Shown: in pieces, positions 24,350-35,784 of the stretch | Layout: each line of letters starts with the position of its first letter | Numbering within the stretch: the first letter of the stretch is position 1 | Assembly (NCBI GenBank): GCA_015680685.1 | Contig: MNCI01038012.1 | Span: 62,001-126,000, forward strand | DNA: 64,000 nt | Direction of reading: 5' to 3' | Origin: Gnetum montanum | Lineage: Eukaryota > Streptophyta > Gnetopsida > Gnetales > Gnetaceae | Notes under the pieces: generated by a model | Databases searched by the model: none | What the model saw: the letters and a program-made list of their open reading frames with translations, nothing else | What the model was told of the DNA's origin: nothing | Program-made: the position numbers and the translations under genes

Positions 24350-25067
24350 CCTCTGTAGCAGGTTTTGTTACTTTGTGAATTATAGCTGCTACCACTGGCT
24401 AGAGGGGCTCAAAGTTAACATGGAGGCCAACCTGTACTTCATGGCCAAATCACAACCAATCATGGCTGACTGCCTGGAATGTCAGTGACCCCTCATCTTA
24501 CGCTCTAGTCTAGGCAAAGAAACCAACATCATTGAATTCATCTTTTCCAAAGATGACCATGTCAACACCATTGTGGACGAAGAAGTCAAGGAAGCCTTCA
24601 TGGCAGTTCTAGATGATCTCTTGGGAAAAATTGGTGTGAAATTCACGCAAATTGCCACCCTCACCACCAACATAAGCACGTTCAATCTGGTGCCATCATT
24701 AGTAGCATTTCTCATAAAATACTATAAAATTTAGGAGAACATTAAGTCCTTTGATCTTTCTGGCATGGGTTGTGCCTCCAACTGAATCGGCATATCCATG
24801 CCCAGGGATCTATTGTCACTAAATCCAAGATCCTACACCCTTGTCATGGGAATTGAAACCACCACCGTGAATTGAAACTACGTCCAATGTGACACCACCA
24901 TGATGCTTACCAACTGCCTCTTTTGTTTGGGGGACAACATCATTATACTCCTCGAGACTCCAAAAGGTAGCATTCCTGACAGCTGGAACAATGCCGTCTC
25001 CATTTTTGCTAACGACACCATCGAGATAGTAGGTGTTGGCAGTGGCTTTGGCTCTAGCTTGATCTAG
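24350..25067 (+). pseudogene. Captured 3-ketoacyl-CoA synthase fragment (3' LTR copy)
   Basis: Plus-strand reading, antisense to element B. It resembles the N-terminal half of plant 3-ketoacyl-CoA synthases, the membrane enzymes that condense malonyl-CoA with acyl-CoA in very-long-chain fatty acid synthesis. Visible blocks: VKEAFMAVLDDLLGKIGVK (about 24570-24650), ENIKSFDLSGMGCASN (about 24736-24783), PRDLLSLNPRSYTLVMG and TNCLFCLGDNIIILLE, in the order and spacing of that family. The Cys of GMGCASN (codon 24771) is at the position of the family's catalytic Cys. The C-terminal half with the His and Asn of the active site is absent; the frame ends at TAG 25065-25067. Three internal stops. No introns are visible in the fragment. 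Confidence 0.8.
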
Positions 25068-25131
25068 TCGTAGGAGGTCACGTGTGGGATTCTAGAACAT
25101 TCTGCGTAGTGCTCTTACTTTCCATCATCTG

Positions 25132-25338
25132 TCACCAAATGTTGTATGCACCACAAATCACTGGTGTCGTTGTTGCGGTTGACATAGATATTCCGGGGAT
25201 GCTGACAACGAGGCCGCGGGAACAGTGCATCCCGTGGTAGAGCGGTTGTAGTGAATCAATAATAGATTTGGGAGTAATCATATTGTACATCTTGTATTTA
25301 TCCATGGCTGCAGGATCGATCTTGGAGCTACAGTGCAC
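25132..25338 (-). pseudogene. Conserved minus-strand frame beside the captured fragment
   Basis: A 68-codon frame whose counterpart in the other LTR (53281-53487) is also open and keeps IDPxAMxKYKMYxxITPxSII and TTTPVICGxYxIW. The agreement may only reflect LTR homology. I do not recognise the protein. It begins 65 bases after the end of the synthase fragment, on the other strand, so it could be a second captured fragment. Confidence 0.35.
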
Positions 25339-26600
25339 GACCTCGAATCTGACAACCTAGAAATCAGATCTGGATCTGGATCCAACATCCTTCTCCTGCG
25401 AAACCAGGCCAATGACAAGAAAAACACTTGATCATGATGTCCTCCTAGTTGGGGAGGCGCATGCTGGGAAGATTATCCAGCCATAAGATGTTGGCCCTTT
25501 CTATAGGCATGCATGTAGCTAGCTAGAAGATAGAATCCCTATGAGATCTTGATGTTGCAGTAACACCAGACCAGGAATAACAGTAACAACAAGCGCTTCT
25601 TTGTTGCCATTTCCATCTAAATTGAAATGAAAAAATGGCATCACAGCATGAATCTGGATCGAGCACAAAGTGATTCAAGACATAAACATCATTTTTGTTT
25701 CTGATTTTGAGTAAAGAAAATCCTTGTTTCTGCTCTGCTCCTCCTGAGCTTTGCTTCACTTTGCTCTACGTGATCGTTTTCTTCTGGTAGTAGTTTTGCA
25801 TTGTGGATCTCGAGTTCCTCCTTGAAAGATCTTTCCCTTTGAAAATAGAAGTAGGAGCAACAACACTAGATTCATGCCCAAAAACATCAACTTCGATAAA
25901 ATCCTCTCACAGTCCAAAGAGATTTGAAGAATTGAATTTGTTTGGCTAGACCACCAATGTCTCTCTGGTTTATTTGCTATCTATTTCCTTTAATAGCTTA
26001 CTGATCCAACATATTTCCTAAGCATTTACATTCTTTGATGAGTTTGTATTTCTTTTGAAATTCATTTTCTTGCCTACTTTCCAAATTATTTGAGATAGAA
26101 CACAGATATCTTAAACAAATATCGGTAGCCTAAAACACTATTTTCTTCCACCTTAGCAGTAATTGAGTTTACAAGTTTACATCATATGGAATTTCTATTT
26201 TTACTTCAATTTCTTGTATTTTCTCATTCGCATCTTCAATGCAATTTTCATCTATTTTTCCTTTGAAGGTTGTGATTGCCTCCTTTGGATTTTGAAAATC
26301 CAGTTTTCTTCCTTTACTCTTTGAAATTTGAATTCTTCAAATTTCTTTTTCATAGTATCATATAACATTATTATGTTCTAAAAATTTGAGTCATAAACTA
26401 TCCATAGTTAAAAGAAATAAATGTCATCAAATATTTTTGGACTTGCTAGAAAACTCTTCATCTTGTTATGATATTCCAATGGTATCACCCTACACTCTGA
26501 TACAATTTCGTTATTTCTCTTAAGAAGTTTGAAAAGAGATTTTCTCTTGTAGATTTTATCATGCCAACCTATTCCATGAAATGGCCAAAATGTGCCAACA

Positions 26601-26615
26601 TTTTTGCCCACTTTA
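26601..26615 (-). promoter_or_regulatory. Element B polypurine tract
   Basis: On the minus strand, AAAGTGGGCAAAAA lies directly before the TGTTGGC that opens the 3' LTR, as expected for the plus-strand primer. Confidence 0.65.
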
Positions 26616-27770
26616 AAAAGCTTAAAGAAATTTATACAAGCCCCATTTTAAAACTGAACTATACTAAAGCTTTTATTGAATTTTTACAGATAAATTTTTT
26701 TAAAGGAAAATTCCCATCAAACATAAGATTTGGTGGTATAAAAACCTCATTCCTAAACAAAAAACAAAAAACTGTACATTAGCAAGTTCTTTATTCATGG
26801 ACTATTCTTGAGATTGGAACAGAATTGTGAGGGTTACTCTGGTAGGAATCCTCATATCTCTAACTTTCTCATAGGCAATTTCTGAAGTGATGAATGCTAT
26901 TCGATTACTTTCTGGCTTGCTGGAGCTTTCAACTTGATCTTCTTGAGCTTTTTGTTTGGTAATATTGTCATCTTCTTTCTCAGATGAATTCTTCTATTCT
27001 TCCCAATTAGGTCTTTCTTCTTCTTCTTGGGACACAAAGGCTTTTTCCCATGAATCTTCATTGATTGGTTGTTCTTCTTCCCTTTCCTCTTCTTGGGTGC
27101 AATTTTGATATTGTCCACAAATATTTGCTTTTATCTCTAAACCTCTTGTGAGGAATGAGAATTCATCAGCCAACCAAGCCATGAAAGGACACTCTTTAGA
27201 TGATCCACATGCTCTAGCTTTCAAGTAAGCCTTTAACACATGTTCTAGGCAACATCCCATCACATAAGGAATGAAAGGCTTCCTCATTGTTCTCCCAAAA
27301 TCCATCTTCTCTTTCAAATTAGCTCTCTTCTCACTTTCTCTACTCAACTTGAATTGGAAGATGAGGAAATCCTAGACAACCCAATCGTCTTCTTATAGTA
27401 GCTAGAAATTTAAATTTCCCTTCAAGAGTCTTCAACCAATTTTTCCTCTTTTTGTGCATTCTAACCACTTGTCAAAAAATTTACTAAGTGGTTGATGAGT
27501 CACCTCTTCCACTTGTCACACTTGTAGGAATTAACTTATAAAAATAATTTATAATTTAAATAAATTTATCCTAAATATATTTATTATTATAATATACTAT
27601 CTACTTATCTAACTATATACCAATAGCATAATTAAACATAATAATTAATACTATATTGCTAGTAATATAATATCTAATAACATATACATATATTACCTTG
27701 TGTAAGGATATCTTCAAGCTGTATGCAATTCTCGAAAATAATGTTTTATATGCAAAACATTATATGGAAA
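26616..27770 (-). other. Element B region between integrase and 3' LTR, with a 117-codon frame
   Basis: Mostly AT-rich. The only sizeable frame is 27347 to 26994 on the minus strand (MSRESEKRANLKEKMDFG...), containing a Cys/Ala/Lys-rich centre (YLKARACGSSKECPFMAWLADEF region, about residues 42-65) and an acidic glutamate-rich tail. I do not recognise it; extra frames of unknown role occur at this position in several plant gypsy lineages. Nothing was seen at 27360-27770 apart from AT-rich sequence. Confidence 0.4.
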
Positions 27771-29075
27771 TTACAATTCCATGCCATCCAAAGTTGATAA
27801 TTTGTAAGTATCCTCTGATAATTTCTTTGTAATTTGAAATGGACCAATCCACGTTGGTGTAAATTTATTCAGTTTCTTCATATTCCATAATAGGATAATG
27901 TCCCCTATCTTGAAAGTACTTTTTAGAGCTTTCCTATCAAACCATCTTTTAACTTGAGAGGTATTGTGTAACAAATTATCCATTGCTTTATCTACTTCAA
28001 CTTCGCTTTTAATAAGCAAAGTCAAGAAACTTCTATCTTTATCAGTTTTTCCACTATATCTTTGTACAAATTCAGAAGCTAAGCTTACAATATTATTTGT
28101 AATTCTTGTTGGAAAACCATAAACTAAGTTATACAGTGATGTCCCAATAGCTCTCTTAAATCTAATTCGATCTGACCATAACACAGATTGTAGATAATTG
28201 ATCTAATTTCATGGATTCCCATCCATCGATTTCTTGATATAAGCAATAAGCTTTTTATTGGTGAATTCTGCTAGGCCATTTCCTTGAGGATAATAGTTTG
28301 ATGAGGAATATAAGAAAATAGATTTTTCTGATGCCCATTTGATAAACTCTTCAGATTTGAAGGTGGGTCCATTGTCTGACACTAACACTTCGAGTAGACC
28401 AAATCTACATAGAATGTAATCTTCTAGGAACTTAATCACATCTGATGCTGAACTTCCTCTTAGAGCCTTTGGTTCAAACCATTTAGTGAAATAATCAGTA
28501 GCTGTGAGAATGAACTTGTCTCCAGCTCTTGAAGGAGTAGTTGTACTAATAAAATCCAAACCCCATTGCTGAAATGGTCTATCTACAACTACTGGATTTA
28601 AAGGGGCTCTAGACATTTTAATTTTGGATCCATGAATTTGACAGTTATAGCATTTTTGAATCTTTAAACTAATATCTTGATACATGAAAGGCCAGTAATA
28701 TCCATATCGAAGTATATGTTGCATAGTCGACTTAGGGGATTCATAAAATAAATTCAAATGATCATGAAATTATTCCAAAATGAAACTAATTTGATCATTA
28801 TGAACATATTCGAATAAAACCCCTCGAAAATCCTTTCTATGTAATGTACCATCTTTAACAATGAATCTTCGTGCTCTTTTGAAGAAAGCTCTCTTTTTAC
28901 TTGCAGTTAAATTATTTGGAATTTTCCTTGTATTAAGTAACTTGAGAATTTCATCATACGAATTCTCTTCATGGGTGTCAAGTGTACATACTTCACTTTC
29001 TCTAGTCATTAACTTGACTAATCCCATTCCCTTAATTGTTTTGCATATTTCCAATGAAAATCTGAAACTTTGCAA
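27771..29075 (-). pseudogene. Element B integrase
   Basis: Integrase read on the minus strand in three open pieces: 29075-28770 (linker leading to the zinc end), 28757-28209 (182 codons) and 28184-27771 (137 codons). The H2C2 end has FHDH just upstream of 28757 and CYNC at residues 36-39 of the second piece. The core keeps all three acidic residues: Asp68 (GLDF), Asp128 (SDNGP) and Glu164 (GLAEF), with the standard 35-residue spacing between the last two. The third piece has the C-terminal block KIGDIILLWNMKKLNKFTPTW and GPFQI, typical of gypsy integrase tails. No chromodomain was seen. Only a few stops break it, so it is better preserved than the A elements. Confidence 0.92.
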
Positions 29076-29127
29076 CTTTATAAGCCATTTTCCTTTTTTT
29101 AATCCAATCTCATTTTTGGGCTAGAAA

Positions 29128-29400
29128 TCACTTGACTGCAGGTTCAATTAACATAATGTGGACTAACGAACTTTTCAAATAATATTTAAAATGCTGAACT
29201 ACTTTCATGACTGCAAATGCTTGTTTCTCTAAGTTTGAATAATTTAATTCTGAACCTTTTAACTGATACCCAAAAAATCCAATTGGTTCATCTTGACCTT
29301 CATCATCTTTTTGTGTTAAAACGGCAGCGATAGAATTATTCAAAGCAAAAGAAAGTAACCAAAAATCCTCTTTTAGCCGAGGCTTCACCAAATATGGAGC
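29128..29400 (-). pseudogene. Element B RNase H (after RT)
   Basis: The usual gypsy RNase H attached to RT. LLSFALNNSIAAVLTQKDDEGQDEPIGF and ELNYSNLEKQAFAVMKVVQHFKYYL match the family, with Ser instead of the first Asp (LSFALNNS where DASxxA is usual). The Glu of NLEKQA is kept. This is the second RNase H domain of the element. Confidence 0.85.
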
Positions 29401-29409
29401 CTCTTGTAT

Positions 29410-30300
29410 AGGAATTTTAATTTATGATAAAGCTCTCTCTGATTCTGGAGTTTTCTCTACTTGGACATCCTTTTTTAGCATACGCATCAAAGGCTTGGTA
29501 ATTTTAGTAAACTCGGGGATGAACTTTTTCACAAATTTTATCTTCCCAAAGAAAGATCTAAGAGATTTCTTACTTGTGGGATGCTCAATATTTTGTACTA
29601 CTTCGATTCGGGAATTATCTATGACAATTCCTTCTTGACATATCACATGGCCTAATAAGCTTCCAGATTTAACCCCAAAGATACACTTCTTAGGATTTAA
29701 TGAAATACCAAACTCACGACATCTATCAAAAACTTGTTGGAGATGATTAATATGATCTTATTTTTTTCTTGAGAATATTGTAATATCATCCAAATTAACC
29801 ACCATGAATTTTTCTAATAAATCCTTAAATGCTAAATCCATTGCTCTTTAGAAAGTAGCTCCAGCATTTGACAATCCAAATAGCATTCTTTGGTAAGAGA
29901 AAGTTCCCCATTTGGTGATAAATGTTGTTTTGTATCTATCATTCTTATCTACCATGATTTGATTATAACTTGAGAAACCATCTAAGAAAGAATATACTTG
30001 AAAACCTAAGACTTTAATCAGCATCTCATCAATTCTTGGAAGTGGATACTTATCCTTTTTTGAGGCATCATTCTGATTTCTAAAGTCTACACAAAGCCTT
30101 ATATCACCATTTTTCTTTCTCATTGGAACAAGGCTAGCAAGCCATGTTGAATATCGTACTAGATATATGATTCGTGCTTGTAACAACTTCTTAATTTCGG
30201 TTTCCATAGATGATTCAAATGATGGATTAAATTTCCTTTGTTTTTGCTTGACTATTTTACAACATTCTATTAAAGAAATTTTATGTGTCTTCACATCTGG
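29410..30300 (-). pseudogene. Element B reverse transcriptase
   Basis: RT on the minus strand. 30294-29848 is open for 148 codons: IRLCVDFRNQN, FLDGFSSYNQI, TTFITKWGTFSYQRMLFGLSNAGATF. The palm continues past a stop with VVNLDDITIFS (about 29785), in which the Tyr of the YxDD box is Asn, then SLLGHVICQEGIVID and the connection block RSFFGKIKFVKKFIPEFTKITKPL (29646-29422). Two stops interrupt it. Wording is closer to Tat-type elements than to the A family. Confidence 0.92.
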
Positions 30301-30327
30301 CCTAAAAGCTTTAACATCATCATAAGA

Positions 30328-30640
30328 TCAAGCAAAATTGTCCAAATTATTTCTTAGACATGTTAACAAGTTTTTCTTGAAACTTGAATCTGTTTCCTTT
30401 GTAACATTCAACATATTTGGTATCCTGTCTAATCCAAAATTCACTACCTCGAAAGCTTGACTATATGGGTTTTGTATATCATTTCTAGTAAGTAAATTTT
30501 TCTTGAACTCATATTCCAAGTCAATCATCTTTTTTGGAATGAAATTAACTTTGGATTTTTATGACGTTTCAGGTATCACTTGACCCTCAAATTCTTGTTT
30601 ATTTTTCATAAATCTTAGTACTTGATCATCATCTTCAAAT
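30328..30640 (-). pseudogene. Element B linker between upstream RNase H and RT
   Basis: Part of the polyprotein frame ending at the RT; 30528-30328 is open (MIDLEYEFKKN...). No motif was recognised. It lies where other gypsy elements have the spacer before RT. Confidence 0.5.
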
Positions 30641-30874
30641 ACTTGTAAATGTCTTATATTATCTGGTACTGATGGCTAATGTTCTTCTTCAATCATTACA
30701 TGTTTGTAACTTTCTATTATTTGCATATCCAATGTTGAAGCTGCCTTTGCCAAATCATCTACTATAAGATTCTCTGCTCTGTTTATATGCTCTATTCAGT
30801 AATGTTGAAACTGATCTAACATCTTACAAGCAAGTTGCTTATAAGGTCTTAAGAATGAGCTCTTTACCACATAG
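30641..30874 (-). pseudogene. Element B extra RNase H domain, C-terminal part
   Basis: Continues the RNase H-like domain cut by element D. On the minus strand it reads SSFLRPYKQLACKMLDQF, then HINRAENLIVDDLAKAAST (about 30720-30790), the His and Asp-containing end (H-x-x-R-x-x-N-x-x-x-D-x-L-A) typical of this RNase H type. Its first half is at 48424-48720. One in-frame stop. Confidence 0.88.
30870..30874. repeat. Target site duplication CATAG of element D (left copy)
   Basis: CATAG before 30875 pairs with CACAG at 48424-48428, one transition apart. Joining the two sides over one copy restores an unbroken frame through the RNase H domain of B. Confidence 0.85.
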
Positions 30875-32378
30875 TGTAACAACGGAAAACGTCGGTCACT
30901 GGAAATACCGAACGGGAATCCATGTACATAGTTCTTACCCAGATCCATGCGAGGGCCGTGCTAGAGAAGACGAATCCAAGGTGCCCTGAATGATCTTGTC
31001 GATCAAACATGGATTTATTTGATCAATAAAAAATTTGTAATAATCAGATGGAAAAAGGATAATCCCAAAGAGGAGATATAATGTCATTAATCCCCAAAGT
31101 AATTGAAAGTGATGTAAACGATTTAAAGCGATTGCAAAATCTATATAAATAGGATGCAAGAAATCAGATTTATAGAGAATGCAATCCCAATATCTGGGAT
31201 TTAACTTATGAACAAAGTATGTTGAATACAATGATTACAGGTGGACTTCGGTTTGGATGAAGTACATGCCAGTAGCAAGAATGTTATTTAAAGATGAAAC
31301 AAGTAAAGGTCTATCTACCTTGTTCTAGCCAATCTGGGCACCAGGAATTTAGACCTGGGGTAGAATATCTATTAGTCGATTATTTCTGATCAAGGGTTCT
31401 TACCAATCACCTCTGATGTTCTCATGATAGGTAAGCCTCTTTTTCTCTCTTGCCAATCTTGAAAGAAAATTTGTTGCCAACCTTTTCTTGATCTTTGTCA
31501 ACTGGAGCATTTATAAGGTTAGGGTTAGGAGAAAAATTTGATTTAGATGAAGCGTGTCCTAAACTTGTAAGATGCCATTGACTTGATGTGTTTGTGTTTA
31601 AAGCTTGTGGCGCCACGCTGAATTACACTCTTAAAGTGTAATACATCATAAACCAATTTTTCCAGAGCTTTGGCAACAAACTGTTCCTTGATTACATTGC
31701 ATTACACTAGAGAGCGTGTTATGGTGTATGAACTGTTGATGCCTGCATTGTGCTATCTCTGTCATTGCTTGTATTACGCTGCATCATGGTAGAGCATGAT
31801 GCATAGCATAATTCAGTGTAAAATAGTGAAGCTACAAAAAATTGAAGTGTTGTCGTCGCGCTTCCTTTGTTTTCTGATCAATCCTTCTGGGGTTCATTAT
31901 GTTACACTGCGTAATGTAGTGTAATAGGCCCCTCAACTAAAAAACTTACTAAAATATGTGGAACACTGAAGATCATCATTTAAGCCTTGAGATTTTTGCT
32001 AGGTCGGTGAAGTCTCAAATTTTCGCCATCTCTAATGTTGCGATGGACTGCCTTTTAGCATTATGCTGCGTTACGCCACATTACGCTATGTTGCGTAATG
32101 CTGTGTAATATGCCAAAAGTTAAGATTTTTCAAGACATGGGAAACTTGCAGAGCTGAATGCTTACCATCGCTGGGAAATTCATAGATTGGAATGCTTGCT
32201 GTTGCTCACTCGTCCTGTTCCATCTTCTGGAATTTATTATATTGTGCTACATAGTAGGGTGGAATAGACCCTTTAGCTGAAAAAGGAAACTTGCTGAGCC
32301 ACGCCTTGTCGTAGATTCTTGCCTAAGTCGCAAGATTTTGGTGAACCATTGAGGCCTCGAAATTTTCAACGTGTTTCA
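30875..32378 (-). repeat. Element D 3' LTR (1504 bp)
   Basis: Pairs with 46917-48423. On the minus strand it opens TGAAACACG and closes GTTGTTACA. Rich in short TTACGC and GCGTAA motifs in both orientations, densest at 32058-32112. Confidence 0.9.
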
Positions 32379-32391
32379 ATGGCCCCTCTTT
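32379..32391 (-). promoter_or_regulatory. Element D polypurine tract
   Basis: AAAGAGGGGCCAT on the minus strand, directly before the TG that opens the 3' LTR. Confidence 0.75.
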
Positions 32392-33559
32392 GTTGATGTT
32401 TAGAGGGCTTGCCTAAAAGACGTTGACAAAGAATATGAAACACCTGAGAAGTAAAGGCACCGACAACGTCCGTCGGCAATTACTCAAACATCGCTTTGTG
32501 AAACTTGGAAGTGTGAAGGCGGGGGGGAAGAAAGCATAGGAGGGATTTTACAAAAGTGAGAGGAGGTAGGTTGGGGGAAGACTCAAGCATGTGAACATGA
32601 ACCTTTCACGAAGAAGTCATTAGGCATCCTTTCATGAGTGTATTTGCAAGAAGTTACGCTGCCACACTGTATATGAAGGGCTTGCATGGACAAGTTGTGT
32701 TACGCCCGCATGGCCTAGATGAATTGTTTTACATCCATTTTGCCGAGCTTTGCCCTTTATTTTTTGAATTACATTCAACTAGGCAAGTTGCATTACGCTA
32801 GTTCATGGACATGATGATGCGAAAGAATTTGACTGAATGTTTACTTTGTACAAAACATAGAAGAGGGTAAAGGTGGTCGTAAGGATAAGGGAAAGGGAAA
32901 GTGAAGTAAGGCATCCAATGGAGGGAGAGGTAGGGATTGCACTCCCAAGTAGCCAGGCTAGTTTGAACAACCAATTCAGAACGCTGCAACACCTCACCCT
33001 CCTAATGAACGCATTCTTGATCAATGCTATTGTAACAAGTAACCTACAAAACATAATAAATAATGAAAGAGGAAAATCAATCATCCTAATCACTAGGGAT
33101 GCTGTTGAAACAAGCGTCGCCTAAAGCGAAAAGGAGAGCATAGGCCACGAAAAAGGGACCGTAGCAAGGAGAAAAGGTCCCAATGTTGATACTATTTTTC
33201 ATAAAGTTGCCATCGACAACTAGATTCATCTTGCTCAATTGATTGTGCAAAGAACCAGTCAGGTGAATTTGCTAAGCTAGAATATGGTGGCGGCGATGGA
33301 TGGAAGCCACCGAGACTATGGATGACCATAGTTTCTTCGGGGCCCCAAGTGGCGAAGTTGATCCCAGGAGCTACAACTACAGAGTGACTATCATAGCAAC
33401 ACCTTCGATGGATCAGTAGCATGCCTTTCGGCATATCCGAGGAATCAGTAGAATGCTAGTGGGGTAGCGGCGCTGCGTCTATTCCAATGCCTTACCCATT
33501 CCATCTTGTAGGGATGTAGTGTAAGAGTGATCATGCTCACTTGCTTCATGGATTGTCCA
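32392..33559 (-). other. Element D 3' untranslated region, no gene recognised
   Basis: Between the tandem repeats and the polypurine tract. An 80-codon minus-strand frame at 33192-33434 and an 83-codon plus-strand frame at 32873-33124 have no recognisable features. Some LTR-like TTACGC motifs occur at 32650-32800. Confidence 0.5.
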
Positions 33560-33940
33560 TTGACAGATTCCATTTTTGAGTCTTAGTTGACTATTGTTGC
33601 TGATTTTAAGCCTTAGCAGGCTATGGTCCCAGTTTAAAGTCTGGACAGACTAAAACCTGCTAGTTTTACATTGTAACAGATGGTGGAAGAGCTAGTTTAT
33701 GGTCCTAGCAGATCGTGCTGTGGGTGTTAGTTTTATGTTGTGACCTAGGGACAACTCTATGCTGGTTTAGCATCTCACCAGATGTATGCTTAGCTTGCTA
33801 GTTTCACATCATGGCTGACGGTCAAAAACTCTGCCAGCTTAGTGTCTTGGTAGACGTGTGCAAGAAATGCCAGTTTTATGTCGTAGAGGATGTGTACAAC
33901 TTTGCCAGTTTTATTTCGTAGCAGATGTTTGTTACCTTTG
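33560..33940 (-). repeat. 31-36 bp tandem repeats in the element D 3' region
   Basis: About ten diverged units starting AGTTT, of 31 to 36 bases; the clearest start at 33662, 33694, 33729, 33800, 33836, 33872 and 33907, so the last ones are 35-36 bases apart. They follow the integrase end directly. Tandem subrepeats in this 3' region are known in Tat-lineage elements, where they can seed satellites. Confidence 0.85.
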
Positions 33941-33959
33941 CACTTGAGCCGAGTCAACA

Positions 33960-35060
33960 TTTAGGTGTAGTACCGCTTCAGATACATACGATTCACTAGA
34001 TTCGAGTGCTCGTTGCTGTCAATATCCACTAACTTGAATGCCCCGCTGCCATATGTGTCAATGACCAGGAAAGGGCCCTCCCAGTTTGCAGAGAATTTAC
34101 CTACTGGTTTGTGAATGGCATTAAGAACTAAGTCTCCTTTCTTGATCGGTCATTGATGCAGATTATGCCAGTGCTTCTGTCTTTTTTTGTCCTAATATCT
34201 TTTGATGGTGTCAAGCGTCTGGATGCGGTTCTCCTCCACTGAGTCTAAATCCACGATCCTAGACTTGTTGTGTTGAGTCTCATTTATAACCTTGGAGAGG
34301 ACCATCCACAATGAGGGGATCTGTAATTCCAAGGGCAACACTGCTTTGGATCCATAGACTAGGCTATAGGGTATCCTGTCTATAGCAGTTCTGCATCTCG
34401 TATGATACGCCCATAGCACATAGAGGATTTTCTCATGCCATCACTTTTTATTGCTACTGAGCATCTTTTTTCACAAGTTTATGACCACTTTGTTTGTTGC
34501 CTCTGCTTGACCATTTGCTTGCGGGTAATAGGGTGAACAAAACGATTGTTTGATACCAAGATTATTGCAAAAAGATTTGGTTTCTGTACTACTAAATTAT
34601 GGCCCGTTGTTAGTCACAATAGTCATAGGGAGCCCAAACCTGGTTACTATGTTGTCTAAGATGAAATGGCAAACTTGTTGGTATGTAATCTTCTGTAAGG
34701 AAATACCCTCGACCCACTTTGTGAAGTACTCAGTCGTGGTGATGATGAAGCTATGTCCTGTGGAAGATTTAGGCGTAATGGGACCTATGATATCTAGTCC
34801 TCATCATTGGAATGGCCAAGTAATCTGTGTAGTGTGTAACTCGGTTGGTGACACATGGATTAAGTTTGGATAACGTTGGCACGTGTCACATATATTAACC
34901 TTAGTAAGGCAATCTTTTTCCATATATGTCCAATAGTACCCTAAGCATCTAATTTTAGTGACCATAGCTTATGGGGCTATGTGTCCTCCACACATCCCCT
35001 CGTGAACTTCGCTAACTATTTGTTGTGCTTAGTCATTATTAACGTAGGTTAGGAATACCC
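33960..35060 (-). pseudogene. Element D integrase
   Basis: Minus-strand integrase. The zinc end shows HEGMCGGH (about 35000) and CDTCQRY (about 34890). In the core, the first Asp is kept in GLDIIGP, the second is changed (VTNNGP, Asp to Asn, about 34605) and the Glu is kept in NGQAEATN (about 34515). The tail has the block KKGDLVLNAIHKPVGKFSANWEGPF (about 34140-34070), and 34419-34192 is open. Several stops, most at former Gln, Arg or Trp codons. No chromodomain seen. Confidence 0.9.
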
Positions 35061-35329
35061 TATCAAAAGAGCATCTATAGAGAGTACTGTCTCCAATGAT
35101 GACGTATTGCTTGGCACGCTTGCATACTGCATATTTTTGTGCATGTGTTAGCTCGTGTGGTGGTTTGCCATGCAGAAGGTAAGGGTTAATATTGTCGTAC
35201 CATTCTGGTGTTCCTCCCATGTTTAATGAAGAGATTTGCACTACTTGAATGACAGGGTCTGTACATTCCATCATTAAAGTAGGCCAAGTGGAAAAAAAGT
35301 GTAATGACACGTTTAATGCTAGTGTGGCT

Positions 35330-35760
35330 AGTGCATCGGCTACGGTGTTTTCGTTACATGACATGTGTTGGACATCAGTTGTCACAAATTACTTCAGGAG
35401 ATCTTTAGCCATATCGCAGTAGGGCTGAAAATGCATAGCTTTGCAGGCGTAGACTCCTGTGATTTAATTGATAACAAGCATTGAATCACATTAGATTGCC
35501 AAGTGTTGGACATTGAGTTCTCTAACTATCAACAATCCCCTAAGAAGCCTCTCGTCCTCTACCATATTGTTCGTATAGGAGAAAGCCAGGCGGTAAGCTA
35601 ATGGATGAACATCCTTAGGAGAAAGTGTAATAACGACAACAACACTGCCGCCTCTGGTAGTCAAAGCTTTGTCAAAGTATAACATTGCTTCGAGGCCTGT
35701 TGATACAGGGCTTAAACTACGTACATGTTCATCCAGAAATTCTGGCTCTATCGTAGCATG
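35330..35760 (-). pseudogene. Element D second RNase H domain
   Basis: Between RNase H and integrase. LYFDKALTTRGGSVVVVI (from 35685), FSYTNNMVEDERLLRGL (the region where TNNxAEYEALxxGL is usual; the Ala is Val and the Tyr is Arg), the CDSMLVIN block near 35480, and a C-terminal end with SCNENTVADALATLAL. This is the extra, archaeal-like RNase H type known from the Tat lineage. Active-site acidic residues at the start and the CDS block can still be seen. Confidence 0.85.
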
Positions 35761-35784
35761 ATCATGAATAGGCGATGTTGCAAT

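Larger units (their letters stand above)
22738..26600 (-). repeat. Element B 3' LTR (3863 bp)
   Basis: Left-hand copy in window coordinates, right end in element orientation. It pairs with 50929-54759 over its whole length. Besides ordinary LTR sequence it carries a captured gene fragment (24350-25067), a perfect 24-bp palindrome (24185-24208) and repeats of AAGTTATAACTT at 24022 and 24075. Confidence 0.9.

Noticed and set aside
26897-27118. Lysine-rich minus-strand frame
   Set aside because: It overlaps the 117-codon frame in another phase over purine-rich sequence; a shadow.
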